NCBI GenBank assembly: GCA_021845805.1
Contig: JAJZVD010000003.1
Span: 1 to 64,000 of the forward strand
Reading direction: 5' to 3'
Length of the DNA: 64,000 bases
From: Pseudomonadota bacterium
GTDB lineage: Bacteria > Pseudomonadota > Alphaproteobacteria > Rhodobacterales > Rhodobacteraceae
Shown here: positions 55,947 to 64,000 of the stretch, piece after piece
Layout: every line of letters starts with the position of its first letter
How positions within the stretch are numbered: the stretch's first letter is position 1
The notes under the pieces: generated by a model
What the model saw: the letters and a program-made list of their open reading frames with translations, nothing else
What the model was told of the DNA's origin: nothing
Databases searched by the model: none
Program-made: the position numbers and the translations under genes

Positions 55947-56999
55947 TCAATCGCGCGCCAGCACCGCATCGGCCAGGGCGAAGGCCTTTCGCATGACGGT
56001 GGGCAGGTCGTCGGGGTGAAAGGCAGCGCCCGCCAGGAAGCTGCCGCGCGCGGGGGTGGCGCCGCGGTCCACCCGCGCGACATGCAGCGTCAGGCGCAGG
56101 TCGAAATGGGTGAAGGTGTGGCGCACCTCGCCCGCCTCCTGCCAGTCGGCGGCCAGCGGCGGCGCGGGGGCGGGCGCCTCGTTCCAGTCGGTGCAGGGCC
56201 AGCCCAGCATCCCGCCCAGAAGCCCCCGTTCCGGCCGCCGCTCCAGCAGCCAGGCGCCATCCTCGCGCCGGGCCAGGTAGGCGATGCCGCGCCGCAGCGG
56301 CTTGGCCGCCTTCGGGGCCTTGCGCGGCAGCCCGGCCTGCACCCCGGCCGCGCGGGCGTCGCAAAGATCCAGTACCGGGCAGATCGCGCAGGCGGGATTG
56401 CGCGGGGTGCAGACGGTGGCGCCAAGGTCCATCATCGCCTGCGCGAAATCGCCCGGGCGGGTGGCGGGGGTCAGGGTCTCGGCCAGGGCGACCAGCCGCG
56501 GCTTGGCCCCCGGCAGCGGCGCCTCCACCCGGAACAGGCGTGAGACGACGCGTTCCACATTGCCGTCAACGACGGTGGCGGGTTCGTCGAAGGCGATCGC
56601 CGCGACCGCCGCCGCCGTGTAGGGGCCGATCCCCGGCAGGCCCAGCAGGCCATCGCGCGTCCGCGGAAAATCCCCCCGCTCTGCCACCGCGCGGGCGCAT
56701 TTCAGCAGGTTCCGCGCGCGGGCGTAATAGCCCAGCCCGGCCCATTCGGCCATCACCGCGCCATCTTCGGCCGCGGCCAGCGCCTGCACCGTGGGCCAGC
56801 GTTCCGTGAACCGGTGGAAGTAGTCCCGCACCGCGGCCACCGTGGTCTGCTGCAGCATCACCTCGGACAGCCAGACGCGGTAGGGATCGGGGCGCACCCC
56901 TGCCGCCCGTTCGGCCGGGCCGATCCGCCAGGGCATCACCCGCGCGGCCCGGTCGTACCAGGCCAGAAGCCGCGCCGCCACCTCGCCCGCGTCACGCAA
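55947..56999 (-). CDS. mutY: A/G-specific adenine DNA glycosylase MutY
   Basis: MutY removes adenine mispaired with 8-oxoguanine. The 350-residue protein has the catalytic glutamate in SEVMLQQTTV (Glu46), the helix-hairpin-helix GLPGIGPYTAAAV, the essential aspartate in VVDGNVERV (about 147), and the 4Fe-4S cluster C-X6-C-X2-C-X5-C near 197-213. A C-terminal NUDIX-like domain recognises oxoG. It is divergent from the DUF721 gene and upstream of alkB on the same strand. Confidence 0.95.
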   Translation of the reverse strand: MRDAGEVAARLLAWYDRAARVMPWRIGPAERAAGVRPDPYRVWLSEVMLQQTTVAAVRDYFHRFTERWPTVQALAAAEDGAVMAEWAGLGYYARARNLLKCARAVAERGDFPRTRDGLLGLPGIGPYTAAAVAAIAFDEPATVVDGNVERVVSRLFRVEAPLPGAKPRLVALAETLTPATRPGDFAQAMMDLGATVCTPRNPACAICPVLDLCDARAAGVQAGLPRKAPKAAKPLRRGIAYLARREDGAWLLERRPERGLLGGMLGWPCTDWNEAPAPAPPLAADWQEAGEVRHTFTHFDLRLTLHVARVDRGATPARGSFLAGAAFHPDDLPTVMRKAFALADAVLARD

Positions 57000-57080
57000 T
57001 CTTTATGTTCCTTCGTCCGTTGTTGTGCTGGCGTCCCGCCCGCCCCTGTCTAGAATAGGGCCGACTGCAGGAATTGACAG

Positions 57081-57608
57081 ATGACCCCGACCGACCCGCC
57101 CAGAGCCCGCCGGATGCGCGGTTTCGAGCCCGCCGCAGGCCTGCTGAAAGAGCAGATGCGCGCGGCGGGCGAAGCGCGCGGCTTTGCGGTGGCGCGGCTG
57201 CTGACCCATTGGGCCGAGGTTGTGGGCGACGACATCGCCGCCATCGCGGTGCCCGTCAAGGTAGGCTATGGCCGCGGCGGGTTCGGGGCCACGCTGACGC
57301 TGCTGACAACCGGCGCGCGGGCACCCCTGGTCGAGATGCAGAAGACCCGCATCCGCGAGCGGGTGAACGCCTGCTACGGTTATAACGCGATTTCGAAGGT
57401 GGCGATCACCCAGACCGCCGCCACGGGCTTTGCCGACGGGCAGGTGGCCTTCACCCCCGCCCCGACGCCGACCGAGCCCGCCCCGCCGCCGGAAACGGTG
57501 GCCGCAGCCGCCGAAGCTGCGCGCCCCGTGCAGGACGCCGGGCTGCGCGCGGCGCTTGAAGCGCTGGGGCAGAATATCCTATCACGATCCGCGAAACGGA
57601 AAGGCTGA
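57081..57608 (+). CDS. DUF721 (DciA-like) protein
   Basis: The 175-residue protein has the DUF721 signature WAEVVGDDIAAIAVPVKVGYGRGG, then VEMQKTRIRERVNACYGYNAISKVAI. DUF721 proteins include DciA, the ancestral replicative-helicase operator in many bacteria. Whether this shorter alphaproteobacterial member has that role is unknown. A Pro/Ala-rich tail follows. It lies between divergent mutY and dsbA, which is the usual alphaproteobacterial order; the dsbA start follows 4 bases after the stop. Confidence 0.87.
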   Translation: MTPTDPPRARRMRGFEPAAGLLKEQMRAAGEARGFAVARLLTHWAEVVGDDIAAIAVPVKVGYGRGGFGATLTLLTTGARAPLVEMQKTRIRERVNACYGYNAISKVAITQTAATGFADGQVAFTPAPTPTEPAPPPETVAAAAEAARPVQDAGLRAALEALGQNILSRSAKRKG

Positions 57609-57612
57609 TCTC

Positions 57613-58302
57613 ATGGCGACAAGACGGACGGTTCTGGCGATGGGGGGGGCTGCGCTTGCGGGCGCCGGTCTCTGGTGGATGGGCGCGGGGTCCGGCGGCC
57701 CGGGCTTTACCCCGATGATGCTGGGCGCCACGCCCGCAATGGCCGACACGGCGCCCGCCAACCTGCCCGAGGTGCCCGACATGTCGCTGGGCAACCCCGA
57801 TGCCAAGGTCCAGGTGACCGAGTACCTCTCGTTCACCTGCCCGCATTGCGAGGAATTCCACGCGACCGTGTGGAAGGACATCAAGAAGAACTACGTCGAT
57901 ACCGGCAAGATCAAGTTCACGGTCCGCGAGGTCTACTTCGACAAGTACGGGCTTTGGGCGGGGATGATGGCGCGGTGCGGCGGGCCGATGCGCTATTTCG
58001 GCATCGTCGACATGCTCTATGACCAGCAGCGGGAATGGGCCGCCTCGAACGACCCGAACCAGGTGGTGGCCAGCCTGCGGCAGATCGGCAAGACCGCCGG
58101 GATCACCGACGACCAGCTGAACCAGTGCATGAACGACGGCGCGATGGCGCAGGCGATGGTGGCCAAGTACCAGAAGGACAGCGCCGCCGACCATATCGAG
58201 GGCACGCCCTCGTTCGTGATCGACGGGACGACCTACAAGAACATGGGTTACGACGAGTTCGCCAAGCTCCTCGACGCCGAACTGGCAAAGAAGGGCGCAT
58301 GA
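57613..58302 (+). CDS. DsbA-family thiol-disulfide oxidoreductase
   Basis: The 229-residue protein has an N-terminal export signal with twin-arginine-like residues (MATRRTVLAMGGAALAG). A thioredoxin fold has the active site FTCPHCEEFH (Cys76 and Cys79), and a cis-proline lies in EGTPSFVIDG. It most likely oxidises periplasmic protein thiols or acts as a DsbA-like partner of DsbB. The gene follows the DUF721 gene by 4 bases. The stop overlaps the CoA-transferase start (ATGA), an unusual partner for dsbA. Confidence 0.9.
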   Translation: MATRRTVLAMGGAALAGAGLWWMGAGSGGPGFTPMMLGATPAMADTAPANLPEVPDMSLGNPDAKVQVTEYLSFTCPHCEEFHATVWKDIKKNYVDTGKIKFTVREVYFDKYGLWAGMMARCGGPMRYFGIVDMLYDQQREWAASNDPNQVVASLRQIGKTAGITDDQLNQCMNDGAMAQAMVAKYQKDSAADHIEGTPSFVIDGTTYKNMGYDEFAKLLDAELAKKGA

Positions 58303-59411
58303 GCGCACCACTTGCCGGGATCCGGGTCGTCGAACTGGCGCGCATCCTGGCCGGCCCCTGGGCCGGCCAGACGCTCGCCGACCTGGGCGCCGAGGTGGTG
58401 AAGGTCGAGGCCCCGGAGGGCGACGATACCCGCCGCTGGGGCCCGCCCTTCCTCGAACGCGAGGGCGAGCGCGCAGCCGCCTACTTTCACGCGACCAATC
58501 GCGGCAAGCGGTCTGTCACCGCAGATTTCACCACGCCCGAAGGGCAGGCGCTGGTGCGCCGACTGGTGGCGGACGCCGATGTGGTGATCGAGAATTTCAA
58601 GGTCGGGGGCCTGGCGAAATACGGGCTCGACTATGCCAGCCTGGCCGCGCTGAACCCGCGGCTGATCTATTGTTCGATCACGGGCTTCGGCCAGACCGGG
58701 CCCTATGCGGCGCGGGCGGGGTACGACTTCATCATCCAGGGCATGGCCGGGCTGATGAGCGTGACGGGCGAACCCGACGGCCAGCCGCAGAAGGTGGGCG
58801 TGGCGGTCATCGACCTGTTCACAGGCATCTATGCCAGCACCGCGATCCTTGCCGCGCTGCACCAGCGCGCCAGCACCGGCACCGGCCAGCACATCGACAT
58901 GGCGCTGATGGACGTGGCGGTGACGGTCATGGCCAACCAGGCGATGAATTACCTGTCGACCGGTGTCGCCCCGGTCAAGATGGGCAACGCGCACCCGAAC
59001 CTTGCGCCCTATGCGGTGTTCGACTGCGCCGACGGCTGGATCATCCTTGCCACCGGCAACGACGCGCAATACCGCCGCCTCTGCGGCATCCTCGGGCTGC
59101 CCGAGATGGCCGAGGCACCGGCCTTCCTGACCAATGCCGACCGCGTGGCCAACCGGGCCGAGATGACACGGCGGCTGACCGAGGCCACGCGGCGGATGGC
59201 CAAGGCCGAGTTGCTGGCCGCCTGCGAGGCGCAGGGCGTGCCCGCGGGGCCGATCAACGACCTGGCCGAGGTCTTCGCCGACCCGCAGGTGGTGGCGCGG
59301 GGGATGCAGATCGCGCCGGGCGGCGTGCCGGGGGTGCGTTCGCCCTTCGTCTTCTCGGGGGCCGATCTGGTGCTGGGAACCCCGGCACCGAAGCTGGGGC
59401 AGGACGGCTAG
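58299..59411 (+). CDS. CaiB/BaiF-family (class III) CoA transferase
   Basis: The 370-residue protein starts LAGIRVVELARILAGPWAGQTLADLGAEVVKVEAPEGDDTR, typical of the family. It has the catalytic aspartate region DMALMDVAVTVMANQ, the YSSITGFGQTGPYA-like CSITGFGQTGPYAAR segment and CEAQGVPAGPIND near the C-terminus. It moves CoA between carboxylic acids; the substrate is not readable. Its start overlaps dsbA by 4 bases. lpxK ends 1 base from its stop on the opposite strand. Confidence 0.92.
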   Translation: MSAPLAGIRVVELARILAGPWAGQTLADLGAEVVKVEAPEGDDTRRWGPPFLEREGERAAAYFHATNRGKRSVTADFTTPEGQALVRRLVADADVVIENFKVGGLAKYGLDYASLAALNPRLIYCSITGFGQTGPYAARAGYDFIIQGMAGLMSVTGEPDGQPQKVGVAVIDLFTGIYASTAILAALHQRASTGTGQHIDMALMDVAVTVMANQAMNYLSTGVAPVKMGNAHPNLAPYAVFDCADGWIILATGNDAQYRRLCGILGLPEMAEAPAFLTNADRVANRAEMTRRLTEATRRMAKAELLAACEAQGVPAGPINDLAEVFADPQVVARGMQIAPGGVPGVRSPFVFSGADLVLGTPAPKLGQDG

Positions 59412-60407
59412 CTAGCGCGGAAACAGCCGGTCCAGCGCGGCATCAAGCGGCGCCGCGTCATCGAACTGCAACCGCACCGGCAGGGTCAGCACCTGGGCGC
59501 GGAACTTCGCGGGCAGGCGCACGGCGTCCTTTTCGGTGGTGACAAGCTGGGCGCCCGCCTGCCGGGCATCGGCCAGAAGCCGCAGCATCAGCGCCTCGGA
59601 CAGCGGCTGGTGGTCGGCAAGCGCCTCGGCCCGCAGAAGCCGCGCGCCGAGGCCGCGCAGGGTGGCGAAGAACTTGTCGGGGTGGCCGATCCCGGCGAAG
59701 GCCATCACCGGCATCCCGGCCCAGTCCAGCCCCATCTCCAGCGGCTCCAGCCGCGCGGTCAGGCGGGGAACGGCGACCGCCCGGCCCCATGCGGCGTCAA
59801 AGGCGGCCTGCGCCTCGGCCCCGCCGATCGACAGCAGCAGGTCCGCGCGCGCGAGCCCCGCGGCCACCGGTTCGCGCAGCGGGCCCGCGGGCAGGCAGCG
59901 GCCGTTGCCGAAGCCACGCGCGGCATCCACCACGACCAGCGACAGATCCTTGACCAGCGCGGGATTCTGGAAGCCGTCGTCCAGCACCACGGCCTGCGCG
60001 CCTGCCTCGACCGCGGCCCGGGCCCCGGCGGCGCGGTCCTTGGCCACCCAGGTCGGCGCGAAGGAGGACAACAGCAGCGGCTCGTCCCCGGTTTCGGCGG
60101 CGCGGTGGCGGCGTTCGTCCACCAGCACCGGGCCGGGCAGCGTGCCGCCATAGCCGCGGCTGACGATATGCGCCGCCACGCCGCGGGCGGCCAGCCGCTG
60201 CACCAGCGCCATGGTGGCCGGGGTCTTGCCGGTGCCGCCCGCGTTCAGGTTGCCCACGCAGATGACCGGCACGCCGACGCGCGCGCCCGGCCCCCGCGCC
60301 ACGCGGCGGGCGGTGGCGGCGGCGTAAAGCGCGCCAAGCGGCGCCAGCAGGCGGGCCGGAAGCGCGGGCCGGTCGGGCGGGGTGAACCAGAAGCGCGGCG
60401 CGGTCAT
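59412..60407 (-). CDS. lpxK: Tetraacyldisaccharide 4'-kinase LpxK
   Basis: LpxK phosphorylates the lipid A disaccharide at the 4' position on the inner face of the inner membrane. The 331-residue protein has the family P-loop [13 protein letters not shown] (52-63), [22 protein letters not shown] and LPAGPLREP. Its ATG at 60407 overlaps the WaaA-like gene stop by 4 bases, giving a DUF4170-waaA-lpxK unit for lipid A/Kdo assembly. The 3' end nearly touches the convergent CoA-transferase gene. Confidence 0.95.
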   Translation of the reverse strand: MTAPRFWFTPPDRPALPARLLAPLGALYAAATARRVARGPGARVGVPVICVGNLNAGGTGKTPATMALVQRLAARGVAAHIVSRGYGGTLPGPVLVDERRHRAAETGDEPLLLSSFAPTWVAKDRAAGARAAVEAGAQAVVLDDGFQNPALVKDLSLVVVDAARGFGNGRCLPAGPLREPVAAGLARADLLLSIGGAEAQAAFDAAWGRAVAVPRLTARLEPLEMGLDWAGMPVMAFAGIGHPDKFFATLRGLGARLLRAEALADHQPLSEALMLRLLADARQAGAQLVTTEKDAVRLPAKFRAQVLTLPVRLQFDDAAPLDAALDRLFPR

Positions 60408-61624
60408 GGCGCGGCCTTTCGGGCATCGACCGCCTGCAGCAGCAGCCCGGCCACGGCATCGGTGACATCGGCCCCGTTCGACGTGACGGCCCAGGCATTG
60501 TGCGCCAGAAGCGCCGCGCGGTCGGGCGACAGCAGGTCGCCCACCGCATCGCCCAGTTCGGCGGCGCTGCGCACCTCGCGCACGGCGCGCGCCTCGGACA
60601 GGCTGGCAAGCGCCGCGCCATGCGCCCCGGCCTGCGGCCCGTGAATCACGGCCGAGCCCAGCGCCGCAGGCTCGAACGGCGGGCGCAGGCAGCCGGGGCC
60701 AAGCAGGCTGCCGCCAAGATAGGTGATGGGTGCCAGCCGGTACCACAGGCCAAGCTCGCCCTCGGTGTCGGCCACATAGACCTCTGTCTCGGGCTCGAGG
60801 TCGCCTTCGCCGTTCCGCTGCGCCACGGTCCAGCCCTCGGACGCGGCCAGATGCGCGGCGATGGCGGCCCCGCGGGCGGGGTCTTCGGGCACCAGGATCA
60901 ACAGCAGCCGGTGCGCCAGACGCAGGGCGGCGCGATGGGCCTCGGCCACCAGGGGCAGTTCGGCCTCGGGGACCTGCACGGCCAGCCAGATCGGGCGGGT
61001 GTGCAGCGTCTGCGCCATCGCCTCGCGCTCGGCCTCGTTGCAGGGCAGCGCAACCGAGCCTTCGCCCAGACGGCCGACCACCTGCACCTGTGCCGCCCCG
61101 CCCGACATCCGCCGGAGCGTGCGCGCCGCGGTCTCGTCAGGAACCAGGATGCGGGCGACGTGGCCCAGCACGGTGCGTGACAGCCACGGGATCCAGCGCA
61201 GCGGAGGCGGGGCGGGAAGCTGGGGCTGCACCAGCAGCGGCGGCAGCCCGGCCGTTGCCGCGGCGCAGAGCATGACCGGATCGATGGCGCCGCCGATCTG
61301 GGCCGCCGCGTCGGGCTGCCAGCGGGCGAGGAACGCCGCCATCTCTGCCGGGTCGGACACGGGCAGCGGGGCATGCAGGATGCGGCGCGGCGGTGGCGCG
61401 GGAAACTCGGCCGCCGTCACGAGAACATGCGCGGCGGGGCGTTCCTCGACAATGCGGCGGGCCAGTTCGACGGCGGCAGGCAGGGTGTGCCCCTGGGGCA
61501 CATGCAGCCAGACCAGCGGCCCCTTCGGTCGCGCCTGCGGATCGGGAAGGGCAGGTGCCGCCCCCCCGATACGGCGTCGCGCCGTCAACGCAAGATAGAG
61601 CGCAAGGCCCAGCGGACGGCGCAT
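60404..61624 (-). CDS. waaA: Divergent WaaA (KdtA)-like Kdo transferase
   Basis: WaaA adds Kdo to lipid A. The 406-residue protein keeps the order of the GT30 family: an N-terminal hydrophobic start, then [45 protein letters not shown] and FEPAALG. Two key regions differ from active enzymes. The usual glutamate in a HxxSxGE-type motif is replaced by [11 protein letters not shown] (around His41), and the GGHNPLEPA-type motif reads [12 protein letters not shown]. It may have an altered mechanism, need a partner, or be non-catalytic. It overlaps lpxK by 4 bases. Confidence 0.75.
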   Translation of the reverse strand: MRRPLGLALYLALTARRRIGGAAPALPDPQARPKGPLVWLHVPQGHTLPAAVELARRIVEERPAAHVLVTAAEFPAPPPRRILHAPLPVSDPAEMAAFLARWQPDAAAQIGGAIDPVMLCAAATAGLPPLLVQPQLPAPPPLRWIPWLSRTVLGHVARILVPDETAARTLRRMSGGAAQVQVVGRLGEGSVALPCNEAEREAMAQTLHTRPIWLAVQVPEAELPLVAEAHRAALRLAHRLLLILVPEDPARGAAIAAHLAASEGWTVAQRNGEGDLEPETEVYVADTEGELGLWYRLAPITYLGGSLLGPGCLRPPFEPAALGSAVIHGPQAGAHGAALASLSEARAVREVRSAAELGDAVGDLLSPDRAALLAHNAWAVTSNGADVTDAVAGLLLQAVDARKAAP

Positions 61625-61633
61625 TCTGCGGGC

Positions 61634-61879
61634 TCAGTCGCCCAGTTCTTCGGTCGCGCTGGCGGCCATCTCTTCGTCGCGCAGCCGGTGGATATGGGCG
61701 ATGAAGTAGCGCATGTGCGCATCGTCAACCGTCCGCTGCGCCTCGGCCTTCCAGGCGGCATGGGCGCTGGCGTAGTCGGGGAACATGCCGACAATGTGGA
61801 TCTTCGACACGTCCTTGAAGACGGTCTTCGAGGGGCTGACAAGCTCGCCGCCAAAGACGAGATGCAGGCGCTGGGTCAT
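61634..61879 (-). CDS. DUF4170 small protein
   Basis: The 81-residue protein fits DUF4170: RLHLVFGGELVSP, then DVSKIHIVGMFPDYASAHAAWKAEAQRTVDDAHMRYFIAHIHRL. It has no signal peptide or metal motif, and its function is unknown. It is very common directly upstream of waaA in alphaproteobacteria. Here waaA begins 9 bases after its stop, so it is probably the first gene of the DUF4170-waaA-lpxK operon. The ATG at 61879 follows GGAGCCTCCTC-type sequence on the minus strand. Confidence 0.88.
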   Translation of the reverse strand: MTQRLHLVFGGELVSPSKTVFKDVSKIHIVGMFPDYASAHAAWKAEAQRTVDDAHMRYFIAHIHRLRDEEMAASATEELGD

Positions 61880-62088
61880 GAGGAGGCTCCGGTCACCAGG
61901 GACGCGCGCAACCTAGCCATTGCGGGCACGGGGTCAAGCACAGGTCCGCCGGGCCGGGCCGATTTTGGCGCCAAGCCTGCTGCAGGGCGCGCGGATCGCG
62001 TCGCCTCTCCCCTTTCCCTTTCCCGCAACTCGGCCTAGGGTCCGGCCTCGGCGCAGTCGCGACCGTACGCCCAGGACAGGTGCACCCC

Positions 62089-63558
62089 ATGGAAATGGAC
62101 CCGCTGCCGCAGCCCGGGCTGACGGCTCCGACGCAGACCGGCGTCTACCCAGAGCAGCGCTGGATCGCGATGGCGGTCCTTCTGGCCGCAGCCTTCATGA
62201 ACCTGATCGACGTGTCGATCGTGAACGTCGCGCTGCCCTCGCTGTTGCGCGCCTTCCGGGCGACGCCCGCGCAGATCGAATGGGTGGTGGCGGCCTATAT
62301 CCTGACCTTCGCGCTTCTCTTGCTGCCCGCCGGGCGACTGGGCGACATCCTGGGCCGCCGCCGCATGTTCGTGACCGGGATCGGCGTCTTCACCTTCGGC
62401 TCGGCGCTGTGCGGGCTGGCACCGGGGGTCGGCGCGCTGGTGGCGGCGCGGGTGCTGCAGGCCACGGGCGGTGCGCTGATGATGCCGCAGACGCTGGCGC
62501 TGGTGCCGGTGCTCTTCCCGCCGCAGGAACGCGGCAAGGCCTTCGCGCTGTTCGGTCTGGCCTCGGGCCTGGCCTCGGTGATGGGGCCGGTGCTGGGCGG
62601 GTTCCTGATCGGGCAGGACATCGCGGGGCTGGACTGGCGGCCGATCTTTCTGGTGAACGTGCCGATCGGGCTGATCGCCATTCCGCTTTCGCTGCGGCTG
62701 GTGCCCGAGATCCGGGGCAACCATCCGCTGAAGCTTGACCTGGTGGGCGTGCTGCTGGCGGCGGCGACGCTGCTGGCGGTGGTCTTCCCGCTGATCGAGG
62801 GGCGCGAAGCGGGCTGGCCTGCCTGGATCTTCGTGACGCTGGCCGCGGCGCTGCCGCTTGGCGCCACCTTTGCGGCATGGGAAACGCGACTGGCCCGCGC
62901 GGGGCGCCCGCAACTGCTGCCGATCAGCCTGCTGGCCGACAAGGGCTTCGTGCTTGGAACCGCGCTGTCCACCCTGCTCTATTCCGGGATCCCCGGGTTC
63001 TTCGTGGTGCTGGCGGTGTTCCTGCAATCGGGCTTCGGGCTGGACCCGATGCATTCGGGCATGATGACGATGCCGTTTTCCATCGGGGTCATGGCCGCCT
63101 CGCTGACCTCGGGGCGGCTGGGCAACCGCTGGCAACGACAGCGGATCACCGCGGGCGCGGGGTTCCTTGCGCTGGCGATGTTCGGGCTGCGCTGGACGGT
63201 GCAGGGGACCGGCGCGGCGATCGACTGGCCGTTCTATGCGCCCTTCCTGCTTCTGGGCGGCTTTGGACTTGGCACCTGCATCTCGCCGATCTTCCAGGTC
63301 GTGCTGACCTCGGTGCCCGGGCGCGATACCGGATCGGCCTCGGGTGCGTTGCAGGCCTTCCAGCAGGTGGGCGGGGCGCTGGGGGTGGCGATACTGGGGC
63401 AGATCTTCTTCGCCCGTCTTCAGGCGCCGTCCGGCGCGCCCGAGGCGCACGCGGTCTACAAGGACGCGATGGCGGCGGCGCTGGTCTACAACTCCACCGC
63501 CTTTCTGGCCATCGCGGTGCTGATCTGGCTGATCCCGCAGCCCGAACCGCAGGGCTGA
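62089..63558 (+). CDS. DHA2-family (EmrB/QacA-type) MFS drug exporter
   Basis: The 489-residue membrane protein is long enough for 14 helices. It has the DHA2 features NLIDVSIVNVALPSLLRAF (helix 1), PAGRLGDILGRRRMFVTGI (motif A), and GGALMMPQTLALV followed by LFGLASGLASVMGPVLGGFL (motif C region). Such transporters expel drugs and other toxic organic compounds by proton antiport. No membrane-fusion partner gene is adjacent. The ATG at 62089 has AGGACAGG at good distance; a GTG at 62080 would add three residues. Confidence 0.9.
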   Translation: MEMDPLPQPGLTAPTQTGVYPEQRWIAMAVLLAAAFMNLIDVSIVNVALPSLLRAFRATPAQIEWVVAAYILTFALLLLPAGRLGDILGRRRMFVTGIGVFTFGSALCGLAPGVGALVAARVLQATGGALMMPQTLALVPVLFPPQERGKAFALFGLASGLASVMGPVLGGFLIGQDIAGLDWRPIFLVNVPIGLIAIPLSLRLVPEIRGNHPLKLDLVGVLLAAATLLAVVFPLIEGREAGWPAWIFVTLAAALPLGATFAAWETRLARAGRPQLLPISLLADKGFVLGTALSTLLYSGIPGFFVVLAVFLQSGFGLDPMHSGMMTMPFSIGVMAASLTSGRLGNRWQRQRITAGAGFLALAMFGLRWTVQGTGAAIDWPFYAPFLLLGGFGLGTCISPIFQVVLTSVPGRDTGSASGALQAFQQVGGALGVAILGQIFFARLQAPSGAPEAHAVYKDAMAAALVYNSTAFLAIAVLIWLIPQPEPQG

Positions 63559-63711
63559 CTATACATCCGCGCCGAAACAGGCTATCAGCCCTGCTTCAGG
63601 CTCCGGTGTTTCCGTGGTGCCGGGCAGGGAGGCCCGGCCGAGGGGGATGGGTGGGCCATCACATGGGCCCGCCGGCAAGGTTCCGGCCGCCCCCCTTTGG
63701 AAAGACGGATC

Positions 63712-64000
63712 ATGACGGATGTTTCCGCCATTGCGGCGCCGCTTGCGGCCGCGCTTCAGAAGCGTGGCTATGAAACCCTGACCCCGGTGCAGCTGTCGGT
63801 GCTGGAAGACGGGCTGGCAGGCAAGGACCTGCTGGTGTCGGCCCAGACCGGATCGGGCAAGACCGTGGCCTTTGGTCTGGCCATCGCGCCCGACGTGCTG
63901 GGCGATGCGCTGCTGCTGCCGCCCGCCGAGGCCCCGCTTGCGCTGATCATCGCCCCCACCCGCGAGCTTGCGTTGCAGGTCAAACGCGAGATCGACTGGC
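63712..64000 (+). CDS. DEAD-box RNA helicase (5' part, cut by window end)
   Basis: The visible 96 residues include the Q motif region GYETLTPVQLSVLEDGL, Walker A AQTGSGKTVAFGLAIAP (44-60) and motif Ia APTRELALQVKREI. This identifies a DEAD-box helicase that unwinds RNA with ATP. The subfamily (for example CsdA- or DbpA-like) cannot be judged without the rest. The ATG at 63712 lies after a gene-free 153-bp leader. The gene runs off the window. Confidence 0.9.
   Translation, partial: MTDVSAIAAPLAAALQKRGYETLTPVQLSVLEDGLAGKDLLVSAQTGSGKTVAFGLAIAPDVLGDALLLPPAEAPLALIIAPTRELALQVKREIDW

Overview
The window is a contiguous stretch of high-GC alphaproteobacterial chromosome. It most probably comes from the Rhodobacter/Paracoccus group (Rhodobacterales). 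Supporting signs are a Rhodobacter-type porin, a solitary CcrM-like GANTC adenine methyltransferase next to rnhB, a CenR-like response regulator, DUF3576, DUF2125 and DUF4170 proteins, and the leuS-lptE-holA and mutY-DUF721-dsbA gene orders. Genes are packed tightly, with many 4-nt start/stop overlaps. I saw no rRNA, tRNA, CRISPR array, transposase, integrase or phage gene.

Layout. 0-5 kb: pnp, then a visibly AT-rich insert with a rhamnan-synthesis F-like gene and a SAM methyltransferase. The insert abuts a 5'-truncated glycosyltransferase-25 gene. 5-17 kb: peroxiredoxin, aldehyde dehydrogenase, a BNR/propeller protein, an Fe-S/FMN/FAD old-yellow-enzyme-type reductase, a pseudouridine synthase, a homocysteine methyltransferase plus LysE exporter, a double-GFA protein with free-methionine sulfoxide reductase, a STAS/anti-sigma switch pair, gamma-glutamyltransferase and HspQ. 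17-31 kb: a lytic-transglycosylase lipoprotein; an amidase-dapC-ftsK-lolA run; a UbiH-type hydroxylase; a cnoX-LON-Trm112 run; exonuclease III; an MFS exporter; and a CenR-like regulator followed by two copies of an sRNA-like terminator element. 31-47 kb: ribA, amylosucrase, a YggS protein, the porin, a DUF3576 lipoprotein, leuS-lptE-holA, GST, a flavoprotein, an HNH protein, a GltS-FMN membrane enzyme, an SDR/enoyl-CoA hydratase pair and DUF2125. 47-64 kb: pmbA-cysQ, a predicted membrane-anchored winged-helix regulator, small secreted proteins, rnhB-ccrM, an alkB-cls pair, mutY, DUF721, dsbA, a CaiB-type CoA transferase, DUF4170-waaA-lpxK, a DHA2 exporter and the start of a DEAD-box helicase.

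How the genes work together. Envelope building is the strongest theme: lptE, lpxK, waaA, lolA, porin, cls, the transglycosylase, the CenR-like regulator and the surface-polysaccharide insert. Replication and cell-cycle functions (ftsK, holA, ccrM, rnhB) and redox or thiol maintenance (peroxiredoxin, fRMsr, CnoX, DsbA, GST, MutY) fill much of the rest.

No clearly new multi-gene system is evident. The least explained signals are: (1) the duplicated minus-strand hairpin/T-tract element carrying an anti-Shine-Dalgarno-like CCTCCC, downstream of the response regulator; (2) the membrane-anchored winged-helix protein near 49.5-50.2 kb; (3) a WaaA-like protein that appears to lack the family's catalytic glutamate; and (4) the surface-glycan gene replacement after pnp. 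All product calls come from reading the translated sequence; no database search was run.
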